64,000 nucleotides of DNA. Origin: Shimia sp. R10_1 (GTDB lineage: Bacteria; Pseudomonadota; Alphaproteobacteria; Rhodobacterales; Rhodobacteraceae). Positions within the stretch are counted from its first letter, which is position 1. The number at the start of each line of letters is the position of its first letter. The notes under the pieces were generated by a model that saw only the letters and a program-made list of their open reading frames with translations, had not been told where the DNA came from and searched no databases. The stretch spans positions 283,328 to 347,327 of the forward strand of contig NZ_JAGHQX010000005.1 in NCBI RefSeq assembly GCF_017744095.1. The letters are read 5' to 3'. Below, in pieces: positions 15,898-25,867 of this stretch. The translations under genes and the position numbers were made by a program.

Positions 15898-17262
15898 GTG
15901 TCTGCACATTCTTCCTCACACGGTGAGGCGGGCTTTTCCTTGCCGGATATGCTTGGGATCGATCCTTTGTGGATTGCTTCCGGTATTCTGGTTCTGGTCT
16001 ACGCCGTACTCATCACCGAAAAAATCAACCGTGCCATTCTGGCCATGCTCGGCGCCTCGCTCATGGTGCTGTTCGGCATTCTGAACCAGCAGCAAGCGGT
16101 CAATGGTGTTGATGCAAACACGCTCGCGCTTTTGATTGGCATGATGGTGGTTGTGGCCATCACCAGCAAATGCGGATTGTTCCAATATGTGGCGATCAAG
16201 TCAGCCAAATGGGTGAAAGCGGATCCCACGGGCATCCTGATCATGCTGACCCTGATCACAGCTGTTTTCTCCGCGATGCTCGACAACGTGACGACTGTGC
16301 TTCTGATTGCGCCGATCACACTTCTGATCACCGATGCGCTTGAAACACGTGTGTTCCCGTTCTTCCTGGCAGAAATCCTGGCATCTAACGTTGGTGGTAC
16401 GGCCACGTTGATTGGTGACCCGCCCAACATCATCATTGGCTCTGCGGCGAACCTTAGCTTCAACGACTTCCTGTATAACTTGGCCCCGATCTCCGCGATC
16501 TGCCTCGTCATTCTGACCTTCATCATCTACTTCATGAACCGCAAAGAGCTGTCCAAGATCCCACCGGAAGCCAGCGCACGGATCATGCAGTTCAACGAAA
16601 AAGAAGCCATCACCGACAAGGTTCTGCTGGTTAAGTCTTTGGCTGTTCTGGCTCTGGTGATCTTTGGCTTCGTGGTTGGTCACGGCTATGGCATTCAGCC
16701 TGGCACCTCCGCTCTGGCCGGCGCCGCACTGCTGATGCTTCTGGCCTATGGCCACCAGCACGGCGAAGATCAAACCGAAAGCGTGCACCACATTTTCGGC
16801 GAAGTGGAATGGGTCACCATCTTCTTCTTCGGTGGTCTGTTTGTGATCGTGGCTGGTGTGGAGCAGGTTGGACTGCTTGAGTACTTCGGCGAGAAAGTGC
16901 TGGAGCTGACCCAAGGCGATATGATGTGGACAGCGTTCTTCATCTTCTGGGCCTCTGGTATCCTCTCTGCGATCCTCGACAACATTCCTTTTGTGGCAAC
17001 CATGATCCCGCTGATTGAATCCACGGCTGATACATTTGGTGGCCCTGACGCGATTGAGCCTCTGTGGTGGTCGCTGGCGCTTGGTGCTTGTCTGGGTGGC
17101 AACGGCTCTCTGCTCGGCGCTTCCGCAAACCTGACGGTTGCGGCCTTCGCAGAAAAAGCCAAACAGCCAATCGGCTTCCTGAAATTCATGTACTATGCAT
17201 TCCCGATCATGATCCTGACGCTGATGATCGCAAACGTGTATCTCTGGCTGCGCTATTTCTAA
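15898..17262 (+). CDS. SLC13/ArsB-NhaD superfamily anion (or Na+/H+) permease
   Basis: A 454-residue inner-membrane transporter with about eleven hydrophobic helices. The two inverted halves each carry a family hallmark: FSAMLDNVTTVLLIAPI with GGTATLIGDPPNIIIG in the first, and LSAILDNIPFVATMIPL with GGNGSLLGASANL in the second. These place it in the ion transporter superfamily with ArsB, NhaD and the OCA2/P-protein group. The exact substrate (citrate-like anions, arsenite or Na+/H+) is not decidable by eye. I use GTG at 15898; an internal ATG at 15949 would remove a polar N-terminus. It probably forms an operon with the preceding CBS gene and is followed by a strong terminator. Confidence 0.82.
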   Translation: MSAHSSSHGEAGFSLPDMLGIDPLWIASGILVLVYAVLITEKINRAILAMLGASLMVLFGILNQQQAVNGVDANTLALLIGMMVVVAITSKCGLFQYVAIKSAKWVKADPTGILIMLTLITAVFSAMLDNVTTVLLIAPITLLITDALETRVFPFFLAEILASNVGGTATLIGDPPNIIIGSAANLSFNDFLYNLAPISAICLVILTFIIYFMNRKELSKIPPEASARIMQFNEKEAITDKVLLVKSLAVLALVIFGFVVGHGYGIQPGTSALAGAALLMLLAYGHQHGEDQTESVHHIFGEVEWVTIFFFGGLFVIVAGVEQVGLLEYFGEKVLELTQGDMMWTAFFIFWASGILSAILDNIPFVATMIPLIESTADTFGGPDAIEPLWWSLALGACLGGNGSLLGASANLTVAAFAEKAKQPIGFLKFMYYAFPIMILTLMIANVYLWLRYF

Positions 17263-17282
17263 TTGCGTGACATAACGTATCT

Positions 17283-17320
17283 AAGAAGCCCGGTGCATCG
17301 CGCCGGGCTTCTTTGTGTTT
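17283..17320 (+). terminator. Rho-independent terminator after the permease gene
   Basis: An 11-bp perfect stem (AAGAAGCCCGG, 17283-17293, with its complement 17303-17313) and a 9-base loop are followed by TTGTGTTT. It lies 20 bases after the permease stop. Confidence 0.85.
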
Positions 17321-17412
17321 GGCATGAAAAAATCTGGTGTGATGACGGCATCGAATGCGTGTTGTTTTAAGCACAGCACCCCCAGATTGATACATCTTTA
17401 AGATGATTGGGT

Positions 17413-17449
17413 CTTTAGGGTTTGGCTAAAGAGTTTAGGGTATCCCTAA
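17413..17449 (+). promoter_or_regulatory. Paired TTTAGGG repeats with overlapping dyads upstream of the subtilisin gene
   Basis: TTTAGGG occurs at 17414-17420 and again at 17434-17440, exactly 20 bp (two helical turns) apart. Each copy is half of an inverted repeat: CTTTAG/CTAAAG at 17413-17431 and TTAGGG/CCCTAA at 17435-17449. The array ends 32 bases before the start codon. It looks like a double operator or a cooperative activator site. Confidence 0.45.
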
Positions 17450-17481
17450 GAGAGTTTGAAAGACCAGTGGGGGGCACTTTG

Positions 17482-19650
17482 ATGCCAATACCAAAGAAGC
17501 GTGTGACGATAGCGTTTTTGGGGGCAAGTGTTCTTGCCGCGTGCGGCGGCGGTGACGGCGAAGACGACAGTGCAAGTGGTGGCGCTGGCGGTGGCAACGC
17601 GCCCGGAGGTGGCGGAGGGCCTGTTTCGAACCTCCCCTTTACCGATGATGAAACGCTGCTGGCTTCGTTTATTAGCAATCTGGATTCCCTGCGCACAAGC
17701 GCCAACAGGCTGCTCCGTCAGGATGCCAGATATCGACGCCAAACAGCAGATGGGCGATACTTTGTTGACCGCAATAACAATGGCACCTTTGACGACGGTG
17801 TCGATGTCAGCTTAGAAGGCAACCCGATTGAGGCCGCAGGCATTCACTATGCCCATGCCGCGGGCCTCACCGGTGCCGGCGAAACCATCGCCTTTTCTGA
17901 CAGTGGATTCCTGCCCGGCCACACTGTGTTTGCAGGCAAAGACATCACTTTGGGTCGCAATTTGCCGGTGACGGATCACGGCACTTTCGTGGCATCGGTC
18001 GCGACAGGCAATTCATCCACAATGATTGGCGTCGCCCCAGAGGCTGACGCAATCTTTGGCAGCTACAACACCTTTGCGCAGTTGAGTGAAACCGCGCGCG
18101 CTGCCCGTGCGCAGGGCGCGGTTGCGTTGAACAATTCATGGGGCTTTGTCGCCCGCGATGCGGTCCGTTCAGACTACGATCGCGTGTTCGGCTCATCGGC
18201 GGGGGCGGACTATCTCAGCGCCCTGACAGATTATGCCGAAGACGGAATTGTGGTTTTTGCAATCTCAAACGATCATGAGATTTCCAGGGTGGGTTTGCTG
18301 CCAGGGCTGCCTGTGTTCCACTCCGATCTTGAAAAGAGCTGGATCGCGGTCATCAACGGCGTGCCTGAGCTCAATGGGGACGATGTCGTTTCCGCGACAC
18401 GTGTGTCCGGCGCCTGTCTTGAAGCCGCCGCCTGGTGTATCGCTGCAAACGGCAACTGGACCGGTGCGAACGCATCAAATGGCTATCGTTTTGGCACGGG
18501 CACGTCTTTTGCAGCGCCGACAGTCTCCGGGGCCTTAGCGCTGTTGGCCGAAGCTTTCCCCGATATGTCGCATCAGCAGCTGCGGGTCAGACTGCTGGCT
18601 ACAGCGGACAATGAGTTTGACGGATTTCAGAAAAGTGGGTCCGTTGAACTGGTTCCGGGGTTTGAACATGACTACAGCCGCGAATGGGGTCATGGGTTCC
18701 TCGATGTGGCGGCGGCATTGTTGCCAATAGGTCAACCCACAATAACAACCGCTGATGGCAGGACGATCAACACACGTGAACCGCTTGTGGTGTCTGGTGC
18801 GGCCAGTGGCAACGCGATCAAACAGGCGCTTGAAGGGGTCGACGTTGTCAGCCGCGACGCGCTGTCTGCTGGGTTTGTCATCGACGCGGCCCAAATGGTC
18901 GCCACCCGTGACACAAACCCGCTATTTTCGCTGAATGATGTTCTGAACTTCGACCAAATACAAGAAGAGGGCTACGGCAGCATCGCTTTCTTTGGCGACA
19001 ATCGCCTGACGCCCTTTGCCACGCTCAATGCGAAGACAGAAATGCTGCTTTTTCAGTCCCAAAACTACGGAGATGAGAGCATCGGTTTTGGATTGGCACG
19101 CCACTTTGATCTTGGCGGTGCCAACCTGAGAGTCAGCGCAACCTACGGCGATGACACCGCCTCTCTGCTCTCTGATTGGAACGGAGGCGGTGACGCCGCC
19201 ATCTTCTCTATGGACATGGCACTTTCCACAGACCTTTCCGCAAAATCACAACTCAGGGTTGAATTTGGCTATGCTTTCGGGCAGGAGACCACTGGTTTTG
19301 GCCAAGCCTCAGATGTTGTGATGAACGCAAGCGCATTGACCCTGTCGCATCGCGATGTCTGGGCGCGCAACGACCGGCTCAATCTGTCTGTGTCTTTGCC
19401 CGCGGCGATCTCTTCTGGTGCCACGGCTTTGTCTCTTCCGGTGACAAATGCGCTTGGGGTTGTCACGCATCAGACGGTGCCAATTGATTTGAGCCCTGAT
19501 GAGCGTGAGGTCCGTCTGGAGCTCAGCTACGGGCGGCCTCTGTCTCGCAGAACCAGCATGGGCGTGTCGCTCGCACACGCCATGAATCGCGGCCACATTG
19601 CAGGGCGTGACGAAACGGCTATCTTGTTTGGGATCAACACGCGTTTTTGA
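17482..19650 (+). CDS. Subtilisin-family (S8) serine protease lipoprotein with C-terminal beta-barrel-like domain
   Basis: A 722-residue exported protein. The start at 17482 is chosen because a G-rich ribosome site precedes it and the product then opens with a lipoprotein signal, MPIPKKRVTIAFLGASVLAAC (Cys21 in lipobox LAAC). A Gly/Asp/Ser-rich linker follows. The S8 catalytic triad is complete: Asp140 in FSDSGF, His166 in DHGTFVAS and Ser342 in GTGTSFAAPTVSG. The C-terminal 230 residues are strand-rich with alternating polar and hydrophobic residues and end in GINTRF. That is the terminal-Phe pattern of outer-membrane barrels and autotransporters, so the protease may be displayed on the cell surface. 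A lipid anchor together with a barrel is unusual. Paired repeats lie just upstream. Confidence 0.82.
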   Translation: MPIPKKRVTIAFLGASVLAACGGGDGEDDSASGGAGGGNAPGGGGGPVSNLPFTDDETLLASFISNLDSLRTSANRLLRQDARYRRQTADGRYFVDRNNNGTFDDGVDVSLEGNPIEAAGIHYAHAAGLTGAGETIAFSDSGFLPGHTVFAGKDITLGRNLPVTDHGTFVASVATGNSSTMIGVAPEADAIFGSYNTFAQLSETARAARAQGAVALNNSWGFVARDAVRSDYDRVFGSSAGADYLSALTDYAEDGIVVFAISNDHEISRVGLLPGLPVFHSDLEKSWIAVINGVPELNGDDVVSATRVSGACLEAAAWCIAANGNWTGANASNGYRFGTGTSFAAPTVSGALALLAEAFPDMSHQQLRVRLLATADNEFDGFQKSGSVELVPGFEHDYSREWGHGFLDVAAALLPIGQPTITTADGRTINTREPLVVSGAASGNAIKQALEGVDVVSRDALSAGFVIDAAQMVATRDTNPLFSLNDVLNFDQIQEEGYGSIAFFGDNRLTPFATLNAKTEMLLFQSQNYGDESIGFGLARHFDLGGANLRVSATYGDDTASLLSDWNGGGDAAIFSMDMALSTDLSAKSQLRVEFGYAFGQETTGFGQASDVVMNASALTLSHRDVWARNDRLNLSVSLPAAISSGATALSLPVTNALGVVTHQTVPIDLSPDEREVRLELSYGRPLSRRTSMGVSLAHAMNRGHIAGRDETAILFGINTRF

Positions 19651-19658
19651 GAGGCCGC

Positions 19659-20318
19659 ATGGCACCCATAAACTTCCTTGTGGATGGAGCGCGCACCGAC
19701 GCACCGACATTGGTGTTTGCCCATGGCGCAGGCATGCCGATGGACGCGCCGTATATGAACACGGTTGCCCAAGGTTTGGCCCAGGCTGGATTGCGCGTGG
19801 TCCGTTTCGAATTTGCCTATATGGCGCAGCGGCGCACGGGTGGTTCAAAACGGCCACCTCCGAAAATGCCCCTTCTGCAAGAAGAGTATCACACGGCGCT
19901 TTCGGCGTTGGCGCGGGATCTTGGCACAGATGGCCCTATGGTGATTGGCGGCAAGTCAATGGGTGGGCGCGTTGCCAGTTTGATCGCGGATGATCTGCAT
20001 GCGGCGCGGCGCATACGAGGGGTGCTCTGTCTGGGATATCCATTTCACCCGCAGGGCAAACCGGATGTCTTGCGTGTGGATCACCTTGAAGCGCTGCTGA
20101 CACCGACCCTGATTTGTCAGGGCACACGGGATCCCTTTGGGACCGAAGCGGATGTCGCCACCTATCCATTGTCGCCGCAAATCGAAATGGCATGGTTTGA
20201 AGACGGCGATCACGATCTTAAACCGCGCAAGCGCGTCACTGGTCTGGATCACGCCGCGCATTTGGCGCAGTTTTGTGAGACCGCAGGGTCTTGGGTCAAA
20301 GAACGGTGTGCCGGGTGA
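19659..20318 (+). CDS. Alpha/beta-fold hydrolase (TEX30/KANL3-like)
   Basis: A 219-residue cytoplasmic protein. The oxyanion segment is LVFAHGAGMPMDAP near residues 18-31, the nucleophile elbow is GGKSMGGRVA with Ser in the centre, and a late GDHDLKP supplies the His. These fit the small alpha/beta hydrolases annotated as TEX30/KANL3-like or dienelactone hydrolase-like. The start at 19659 has GAGAGG correctly spaced and follows the protease stop by only 8 bases, so it may be cotranscribed with it. The substrate is unknown. Confidence 0.75.
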   Translation: MAPINFLVDGARTDAPTLVFAHGAGMPMDAPYMNTVAQGLAQAGLRVVRFEFAYMAQRRTGGSKRPPPKMPLLQEEYHTALSALARDLGTDGPMVIGGKSMGGRVASLIADDLHAARRIRGVLCLGYPFHPQGKPDVLRVDHLEALLTPTLICQGTRDPFGTEADVATYPLSPQIEMAWFEDGDHDLKPRKRVTGLDHAAHLAQFCETAGSWVKERCAG

Positions 20319-20421
20319 AAGAACGTTGCGTTGCGTCGCAGCCCGGCGCTGGCGGCGCACTGGTGCAGCGCGTAACCTGTCGCCCGGATAGGCATTTCCC
20401 AAAACAGGACGCGCAGCGCTG

Positions 20422-20889
20422 ATGACAGATCAAGAGATTGAAGCCCTCGCCGATTTCCCAAATGCATATTGGAAGCGGTTCACAGTCACACAGCAGGATC
20501 TGGACGGCTTTCACCATGTCAACAATGCGGTGTATCTGAAATGGCTCGACGCCACCGTTTGGGAGCATACAGATTCTGTGGGGCTGACCGCAGAGGTATG
20601 CCTGAAAATGGAGCGCGGCATGGCCGCTGTCCGTCACGAGATCAAATATCTGGCCTCTGCATTCCTCGACGATAAAGTGGTTGTTTTTGTGTGGATTTCG
20701 TCCAACGACGGGCGCCTGCGGTGCAGTCGCGTGTTTCAGGTGGTCCGCTTGAGCGATCACAAAACCATCCTGCGTGCGCAGTCAGACTATGTCAGCACCA
20801 ACCTCACCACCGGCCGCCCGGTGAAGATGCCGGAAATCTTCAAAACCGACTATCCGGTGATGTTGCCGAAGGATGCGGTCTTGCCATAA
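20422..20889 (+). CDS. Hotdog-fold acyl-CoA thioesterase (4HBT family)
   Basis: A 155-residue protein with the 4-hydroxybenzoyl-CoA thioesterase-type signature QQDLDGFHHVNNAVYLKWLD (about residues 26-45), the helix and first strands of the hotdog fold. It would hydrolyse a short- or medium-chain acyl-CoA. Downstream strands such as VRHEIKYLASAFLDDKVVV complete the fold. It follows the hydrolase gene in the same direction after about 100 bases. Nothing in its surroundings names the acyl substrate. Confidence 0.78.
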   Translation: MTDQEIEALADFPNAYWKRFTVTQQDLDGFHHVNNAVYLKWLDATVWEHTDSVGLTAEVCLKMERGMAAVRHEIKYLASAFLDDKVVVFVWISSNDGRLRCSRVFQVVRLSDHKTILRAQSDYVSTNLTTGRPVKMPEIFKTDYPVMLPKDAVLP

Positions 20890-21177
20890 CCGACCACCGG
20901 GCAAGGGTGCATGGCGGGCCTGTCGCGCAGGGCGGATATGGCCAGAGCGGCCGGCGTTCCCTTAAGAGTGGGAGAGATTGAGGTACAGTTGCAACTGATA
21001 GGTCAGTTGGGCGCGAACTCATTGCTCCAGAGCGATCTTACAGGTACCGAGGCAGAAATGGTGGGGCACGGGCCGTCACATCGGGTGCTCCCGTGGTCCA
21101 TCGGAATGAAATTTGGCACGGCCGCAGAGTCTCCATGATGAGTCTGCGCGCCGCACTCGCAAGGACGGATCGCTTCG

Positions 21178-22107
21178 ATGGGTCAGCAATTTGGGCAATT
21201 GGACGGGTTTCGCGCAGATGCGTCAGGCCCCAGAGTTTCGGGGCATCGTGGCGCCCGAGGTGCTTTGCCGGAAAACACGATTGAGGGTTTCGCCTTCTGC
21301 CAGAAGATTGGGATTGCCTCGATTGAGTTTGATGTGGTCATGACCAAAGATCGCGTGCCGGTGGTGGTCCACAACCATACGCTGGATGGCGCATTGGCAC
21401 GTGATGCAGAGGGGCTTTGGTTGCCCGACCCCGGTCCGCGCGTGGCAGAGATGACCCTGGCAGAGGTCCGCGCCTGCAACGTTGGCATGGCAAATCGGGG
21501 CACCGAATATGGGCGTCGTTTCTCTGATCAGGCGGTGCTGCCGCATGCACAGGCGCCCACGCTGGATGATGTGCTGACATTTGCTGCAAAACCAGAGAAT
21601 GCCTCCTTGTCCCTGCTGCTGGAGCTCAAGACGGACCCGGATGCGCCCGATCTCGCGCAGGAGCGCGCAGAAATGGTGGCGACGGTTGTCGCTCAGGTGC
21701 GTGCCGCTGGTCTTGTGGATCGCACCGTGATGCACAGTTTTGATTGGGGCATTCTCGACGTAGCGCGCGCACAGGCGCCAGAGATGCCGACATCCTACCT
21801 ATCCTACTTACCCAAGGGCCTGCCGGGGGAAGACACGGATCGCACCGTGATGCCTTCGTGGGAAGAGGTGCCCGCCTCTATGCCGAAAGCTGTGGTTGAG
21901 GCGGGGGGGCAAATGTGGTGCCCGCATTTTCTGGATGTGACTCCAGAGGGTGTAGCCGAGGCCCACGCGCTTGGCCTGGTGGTTGGCACCTGGACGGTCA
22001 ACAGCGTCAAAGAGATCAACCGCATGATTGACTGCGGTGTGGACAGTATCGTTACCGACTATCCCGGTCGGGTGCAGGATTGCCTGCTACGCCGCGCAGC
22101 AAGTTGA
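21178..22107 (+). CDS. Glycerophosphodiester phosphodiesterase family protein
   Basis: A 309-residue TIM-barrel enzyme. The GDPD signature SGHRGARGALPENT lies near residues 20-33, with FDVVMTKDRVPVVVHNHTLD following; these supply the catalytic histidines and metal ligands. Later landmarks are LLLELKTDP and VGTWTVNS. It would release sn-glycerol-3-phosphate and an alcohol from glycerophosphodiesters. No signal peptide is present, so cytoplasmic action is likely. The ribosome site (AAGGA) is slightly distant from ATG 21178. The 288 bases upstream hold no recognisable gene, only a 12-bp palindrome (CAGTTGCAACTG, 20986-20997). Confidence 0.85.
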   Translation: MGQQFGQLDGFRADASGPRVSGHRGARGALPENTIEGFAFCQKIGIASIEFDVVMTKDRVPVVVHNHTLDGALARDAEGLWLPDPGPRVAEMTLAEVRACNVGMANRGTEYGRRFSDQAVLPHAQAPTLDDVLTFAAKPENASLSLLLELKTDPDAPDLAQERAEMVATVVAQVRAAGLVDRTVMHSFDWGILDVARAQAPEMPTSYLSYLPKGLPGEDTDRTVMPSWEEVPASMPKAVVEAGGQMWCPHFLDVTPEGVAEAHALGLVVGTWTVNSVKEINRMIDCGVDSIVTDYPGRVQDCLLRRAAS

Positions 22108-22119
22108 GATCACAACGAA

Positions 22120-22153
22120 AAAGGGCCGCTTGAGATTACTCAAGCGGCCCTTT
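22120..22153. terminator. Bidirectional terminator between GDPD and oxoprolinase genes
   Basis: A 15-bp perfect stem (22120-22134 with 22139-22153) closes on a 4-base ATTA loop, with A-tract on one side and T-tract on the other. It stands exactly between two convergent genes and can serve both. Confidence 0.9.
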
Positions 22154-22159
22154 GTTTGA

Positions 22160-25100
22160 CTAGGCTGCGCCAAACCCGCCGCCGCCGGGTGTTTCCATCA
22201 CAAAGATGTCTCCGGCTGTCAGCTCCGCCTGATCGTTGCCCTCCAGCGTCTCTTTGGTGCCATCACTGCGCACAACGCTGTTCAACCCCACCTTGCCGCT
22301 GCCACCGCCAGACGCCCCATGAGGCGCGATCACACGGTGGGAGGACAGCACGGTCACGGTCATCGGCTCATTGAAGCGCAGACGCCTGACGATGCCATCG
22401 CCGCCCTGCCACTGGCCGTCGCCACCAGACCCATGCCGGATCGAAAACTCCTCCACCCGCACGGGGAAACGGTTTTCCAGCACCTCCGGGTCAGTCATCC
22501 GCGTGTTGGTCATGTGGCTGTGCACGGCACTCGTGCCATCAAAGCCGTCGCCAGCCCCGGTGCCGCCGCAGATGGTTTCGTAGTTCTGATAGGTGTCGTT
22601 GCCATAAACAAAGTTGTTCATCGTGCCCTGACTACCCGCAATCACCCCAAGCGCGCCATACAGCGTGTCGGCAATCGCCTGGCTCACTTCCGTGTTGCCG
22701 GAAATCACGGCGGCTGGGAATTTTGGGTTGATCATGGAGCCTTCCGGCACAATCAGCGACAGCGGTTTCAGACAGCCTTCGTTCATCGGGATGTCACTGC
22801 CCACAAGCGTGCGGAAGACATAAAGCACCACAGCGCGACAGATCGCCATTGGCGCGTTGTAGTTGGTCGGACTTTGCGCGGATGTGCCGGTGAAGTCGAT
22901 GGTCGCTGTGCGGTTTTCTTTATCCACTTTGATGGCGACTTCGATCTTCGCGCCGCCGTCCAGCGGGTAGGAAAACGCGCTGTCTTTCAGCACATCCAGC
23001 ACCTGCCGTACGCTTTCTTCGGCATTATCCTGCACATGGCCCATATAGGCCTGCACCGTAGAGTGGCCAAACTGTGCTGTGATCTTGGTCAGCTCAGAGG
23101 CCCCGGTGGCATTCGCCGCAATTTGCGCGGCCAGATCGGCCATGTTTTCGTTCACATTCCGGCAGGGGTAGCGCCCGGACGTGAGCAACTCGCGCGCTGC
23201 TGCCTCTCGCAGGCTGCCTTGATCCACCAGCAGGAAGTTGTCGATCACGATGCCTTCTTCTTCGATATGGCGGCTGTCAGGCGGTGCAGAGCCCGGCGTC
23301 TTGCCGCCAATATCGGCATGGTGCCCACGTGAGGCGACGGTGTAGATGATGCTTTCACCAGCCGCGTCAAACACGGGGGTGATCACCGTCACATCCGGCA
23401 AATGCGTGCCACCGTTGTAGGGGTTGTTCATCATGAACACATCACCGGGGCGGATCTTGCCCGCGTTTTCGCGCAGCACAGTGCGCACGCTTTCTGACAT
23501 AGAGCCCAGATGCACCGGCACGTGGGGTGCGTTGGCCACCAGATCGCCGTTCTGATCAAAGATCGCACAGGAGAAATCGTAACGCTCTTTTATGTTGACC
23601 GAATAAGCGGTGTTCGCAAGCGTCGCACCCATCTGCTCGGCAATCGACATAAAGAGGTTGTTGAACACCTCCAGCATCACCGGATCCACGGATGTGCCAA
23701 TCGCCTCTGATCGTTTGAGCGGCACAATGCGCTTCAGCACCAGATTGCCCCCGGTGGCGCATGTCGCCTGCCAGCCGTCCTCAATCATATTGGTGCCGGT
23801 TGGCTCCGTCAGGATGGCCGGGCCGGTCACCGATTGGCCAATCGCCAGCGTGTCGCGGTCCACCAGCGGCACCTCTTGCCAGCGCCCACCCGTGTAAAGC
23901 GACACATTGGGGGGCGTGCTGTCTGCGCCAACAGGGTCAGGCATAGTCACCGGCTCTCCGGTCTGGCCAATGGCCTCAGCCACCACCACATCAATGATCA
24001 AATCATCGGTGTCTGGCGCAAAACCGAAACGTTGCTTATGCGCGGTAACAAAATCCGCGCGCATGTCGTCTGGCGTGCCAAAGGCGACCGACAGGCTCTG
24101 CTGCGCACCTTTGGGCCGGATATGTGCGGTCTGCGAAACATGAATATCTGCGGCTGCAACCCCTTGGTCTGCAACTTCTTTTTGCGCCGCGGCCGCCAGC
24201 GCTTGCAGGGCGGTGCCTGCCTCCGCCGCTTCCAGCGCACAGGCGACCTGGCTTTCCCGCATGGCGCGGATGTCTGCAAGCCCCATGCCAAAGGCCGAGA
24301 GAACGCCCGCAAACGGGTGAATAAAGATGCTCTCCATGCCAAGCGCATCCGCCACCAGACAGGCATGTTGCCCACCAGCGCCGCCAAAGCAGTTCATCGT
24401 GTATTTTGTCACGTCATAGCCGCGCTGCACCGAGATCTTCTTGATCGCATTGGCCATGTTTTCGACAGCAATCCGCAGGAAACCTTCGGCGAGGTCTTCC
24501 ACGGATTTATCCGTGCCAATTTCCGCCTTCAGCGCTTCAAATTTCACGCGCACGGCGTCCACATCCAGCGGCTGATCACCATTCGGCCCAAACACATGTG
24601 GGAAATGATCCGGCTGCAATTTGCCCAAAAGCACGTTGCAATCCGTCACGGTGAGCGGCCCGCCACGACGATAGGCGCAAGGCCCCGGATTGGCGCCCGC
24701 GCTTTCTGGGCCCACCTGCATACGACCATCGCGATAGCTCAGGATCGAGCCGCCGCCCGCTGCCACCGTATGAATGGACATCATCGGCGCACGCATCCGC
24801 ACCCCGGCCACTTCGGTCTCAAAGGAGCGTTCGTATTCGCCGGCATAGTGGCACACGTCGGTTGAGGTGCCGCCCATGTCAAAGCCGATCAGCTTGTCAA
24901 AGCCAAGCTCCGCCGCAGAGCGCACCATGCCAACCACCCCGCCCGCCGGGCCAGACAGGATCGCATCGCGCCCCTGAAACAGCCGCGCATCGGTCAACCC
25001 ACCGTTGGATTGCATGAACAAAAGCCGCTCACAGCCGCCTTTGGCGGTATCAAGCGCGGTGGCCACCTGATCCACATAGCGCCGCAGGATGGGGGAGAGA

Positions 25101-25753
25101 TACGCATCCACCACAGCGGTGTCGCCACGCCCCACCAGTTTGATCAGCGGGCTGGTCTCATGGCTCAGTGAAATTTGGGAAAAGCCGATGTCTTGCGCCA
25201 TCTCGCCCAGCGTTTTCTCGTGTGCGGGGAAGCGATAGCTGTGCATCAGCGCAATCGCGACAGACCGGAAGCCCGCCGCATGGGCCGCTTCCAGCGCACT
25301 CCGCGCCGCTTCGGCGTTCAGGGCGGTGATGACATTGCCATCCGCATCTAGCCGTTCCTCAACCTCGATCACCTCATCATAGAGCAGCTCGGGCAACACG
25401 ATATTCAGATCAAACAGGGCAGGGCGGTTCTGATACCCAATGCGCAACAAATCCCGCAACCCTTTGGTGATCAACAGCACGGTGCGCTCGCCTTTGCGTT
25501 CCAAAAGCGCATTGGTCGCAACCGTTGTGCCCATTTTTACGGCATCAATCGCGCCTTTCGGAATCGCGTCATCTTTGCGTAAATCAAGCAGCTGACGGAT
25601 GCCATGCACAGCGGCGTCTTGGTAGATTTCTGGATTTTCTGACAAGAGCTTATGCGTTTTCAGTGCGCCATCGGGCGCCTTCGCCACGATGTCGGTAAAC
25701 GTGCCGCCACGGTCGACCCAGAATTGCCATGCGCTGTCGTGCTCTGTGGTCAT
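22160..25753 (-). CDS. Fused hydantoinase A/B family protein (5-oxoprolinase type)
   Basis: A 1197-residue single-chain enzyme. The N-terminal HyuA half (about 1-690) opens with [15 protein letters not shown], an actin-like ATP-binding start, and has [14 protein letters not shown] near 285-300. The HyuB half (about 700-1197) includes [15 protein letters not shown] and GGGGFG near the end. The fused length matches ATP-dependent 5-oxoprolinases, which open pyroglutamate to glutamate. N-methylhydantoinases and related amidohydrolases share the fold, so the substrate is not certain. AGGAGAG precedes the ATG. It is divergent from a TRAP transporter that presumably imports its substrate, with a dyad operator between them. 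Confidence 0.88.
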   Translation of the reverse strand: MTTEHDSAWQFWVDRGGTFTDIVAKAPDGALKTHKLLSENPEIYQDAAVHGIRQLLDLRKDDAIPKGAIDAVKMGTTVATNALLERKGERTVLLITKGLRDLLRIGYQNRPALFDLNIVLPELLYDEVIEVEERLDADGNVITALNAEAARSALEAAHAAGFRSVAIALMHSYRFPAHEKTLGEMAQDIGFSQISLSHETSPLIKLVGRGDTAVVDAYLSPILRRYVDQVATALDTAKGGCERLLFMQSNGGLTDARLFQGRDAILSGPAGGVVGMVRSAAELGFDKLIGFDMGGTSTDVCHYAGEYERSFETEVAGVRMRAPMMSIHTVAAGGGSILSYRDGRMQVGPESAGANPGPCAYRRGGPLTVTDCNVLLGKLQPDHFPHVFGPNGDQPLDVDAVRVKFEALKAEIGTDKSVEDLAEGFLRIAVENMANAIKKISVQRGYDVTKYTMNCFGGAGGQHACLVADALGMESIFIHPFAGVLSAFGMGLADIRAMRESQVACALEAAEAGTALQALAAAAQKEVADQGVAAADIHVSQTAHIRPKGAQQSLSVAFGTPDDMRADFVTAHKQRFGFAPDTDDLIIDVVVAEAIGQTGEPVTMPDPVGADSTPPNVSLYTGGRWQEVPLVDRDTLAIGQSVTGPAILTEPTGTNMIEDGWQATCATGGNLVLKRIVPLKRSEAIGTSVDPVMLEVFNNLFMSIAEQMGATLANTAYSVNIKERYDFSCAIFDQNGDLVANAPHVPVHLGSMSESVRTVLRENAGKIRPGDVFMMNNPYNGGTHLPDVTVITPVFDAAGESIIYTVASRGHHADIGGKTPGSAPPDSRHIEEEGIVIDNFLLVDQGSLREAAARELLTSGRYPCRNVNENMADLAAQIAANATGASELTKITAQFGHSTVQAYMGHVQDNAEESVRQVLDVLKDSAFSYPLDGGAKIEVAIKVDKENRTATIDFTGTSAQSPTNYNAPMAICRAVVLYVFRTLVGSDIPMNEGCLKPLSLIVPEGSMINPKFPAAVISGNTEVSQAIADTLYGALGVIAGSQGTMNNFVYGNDTYQNYETICGGTGAGDGFDGTSAVHSHMTNTRMTDPEVLENRFPVRVEEFSIRHGSGGDGQWQGGDGIVRRLRFNEPMTVTVLSSHRVIAPHGASGGGSGKVGLNSVVRSDGTKETLEGNDQAELTAGDIFVMETPGGGGFGAA

Positions 25754-25794
25754 CGCTCTCTCCTAGAATCGAATTACTGTTGCTTTATGATGAG

Positions 25795-25817
25795 AACGCT
25801 GACAATTTGTCAACGTT
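25795..25817. promoter_or_regulatory. Dyad operator between the oxoprolinase and TRAP genes
   Basis: The sequence is AACG-C-TGACA-ATT-TGTCA-A-CGTT, with both arm pairs (AACG/CGTT and TGACA/TGTCA) perfect, 23 bp long. It lies in the 114-bp divergent promoter region. A single regulator dimer bound here could control both transcription units. A related element precedes the nearby winged-helix gene. Confidence 0.6.
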
Positions 25818-25867
25818 ATGTGAGCGTAAGATTCGACGTTCTGCAAAAAACAGGGAGCACCAAAACC

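Noticed and set aside
20911..21138. A 75-codon plus-strand frame before the GDPD gene
   Set aside because: No ribosome site, no recognisable family, and it ends just before the GDPD start in another frame; possibly a gene remnant but not supportable.
23834..24865. A 343-codon plus-strand frame opposite the oxoprolinase gene
   Set aside because: Antisense to the HyuA half, which is intact; no supporting features.
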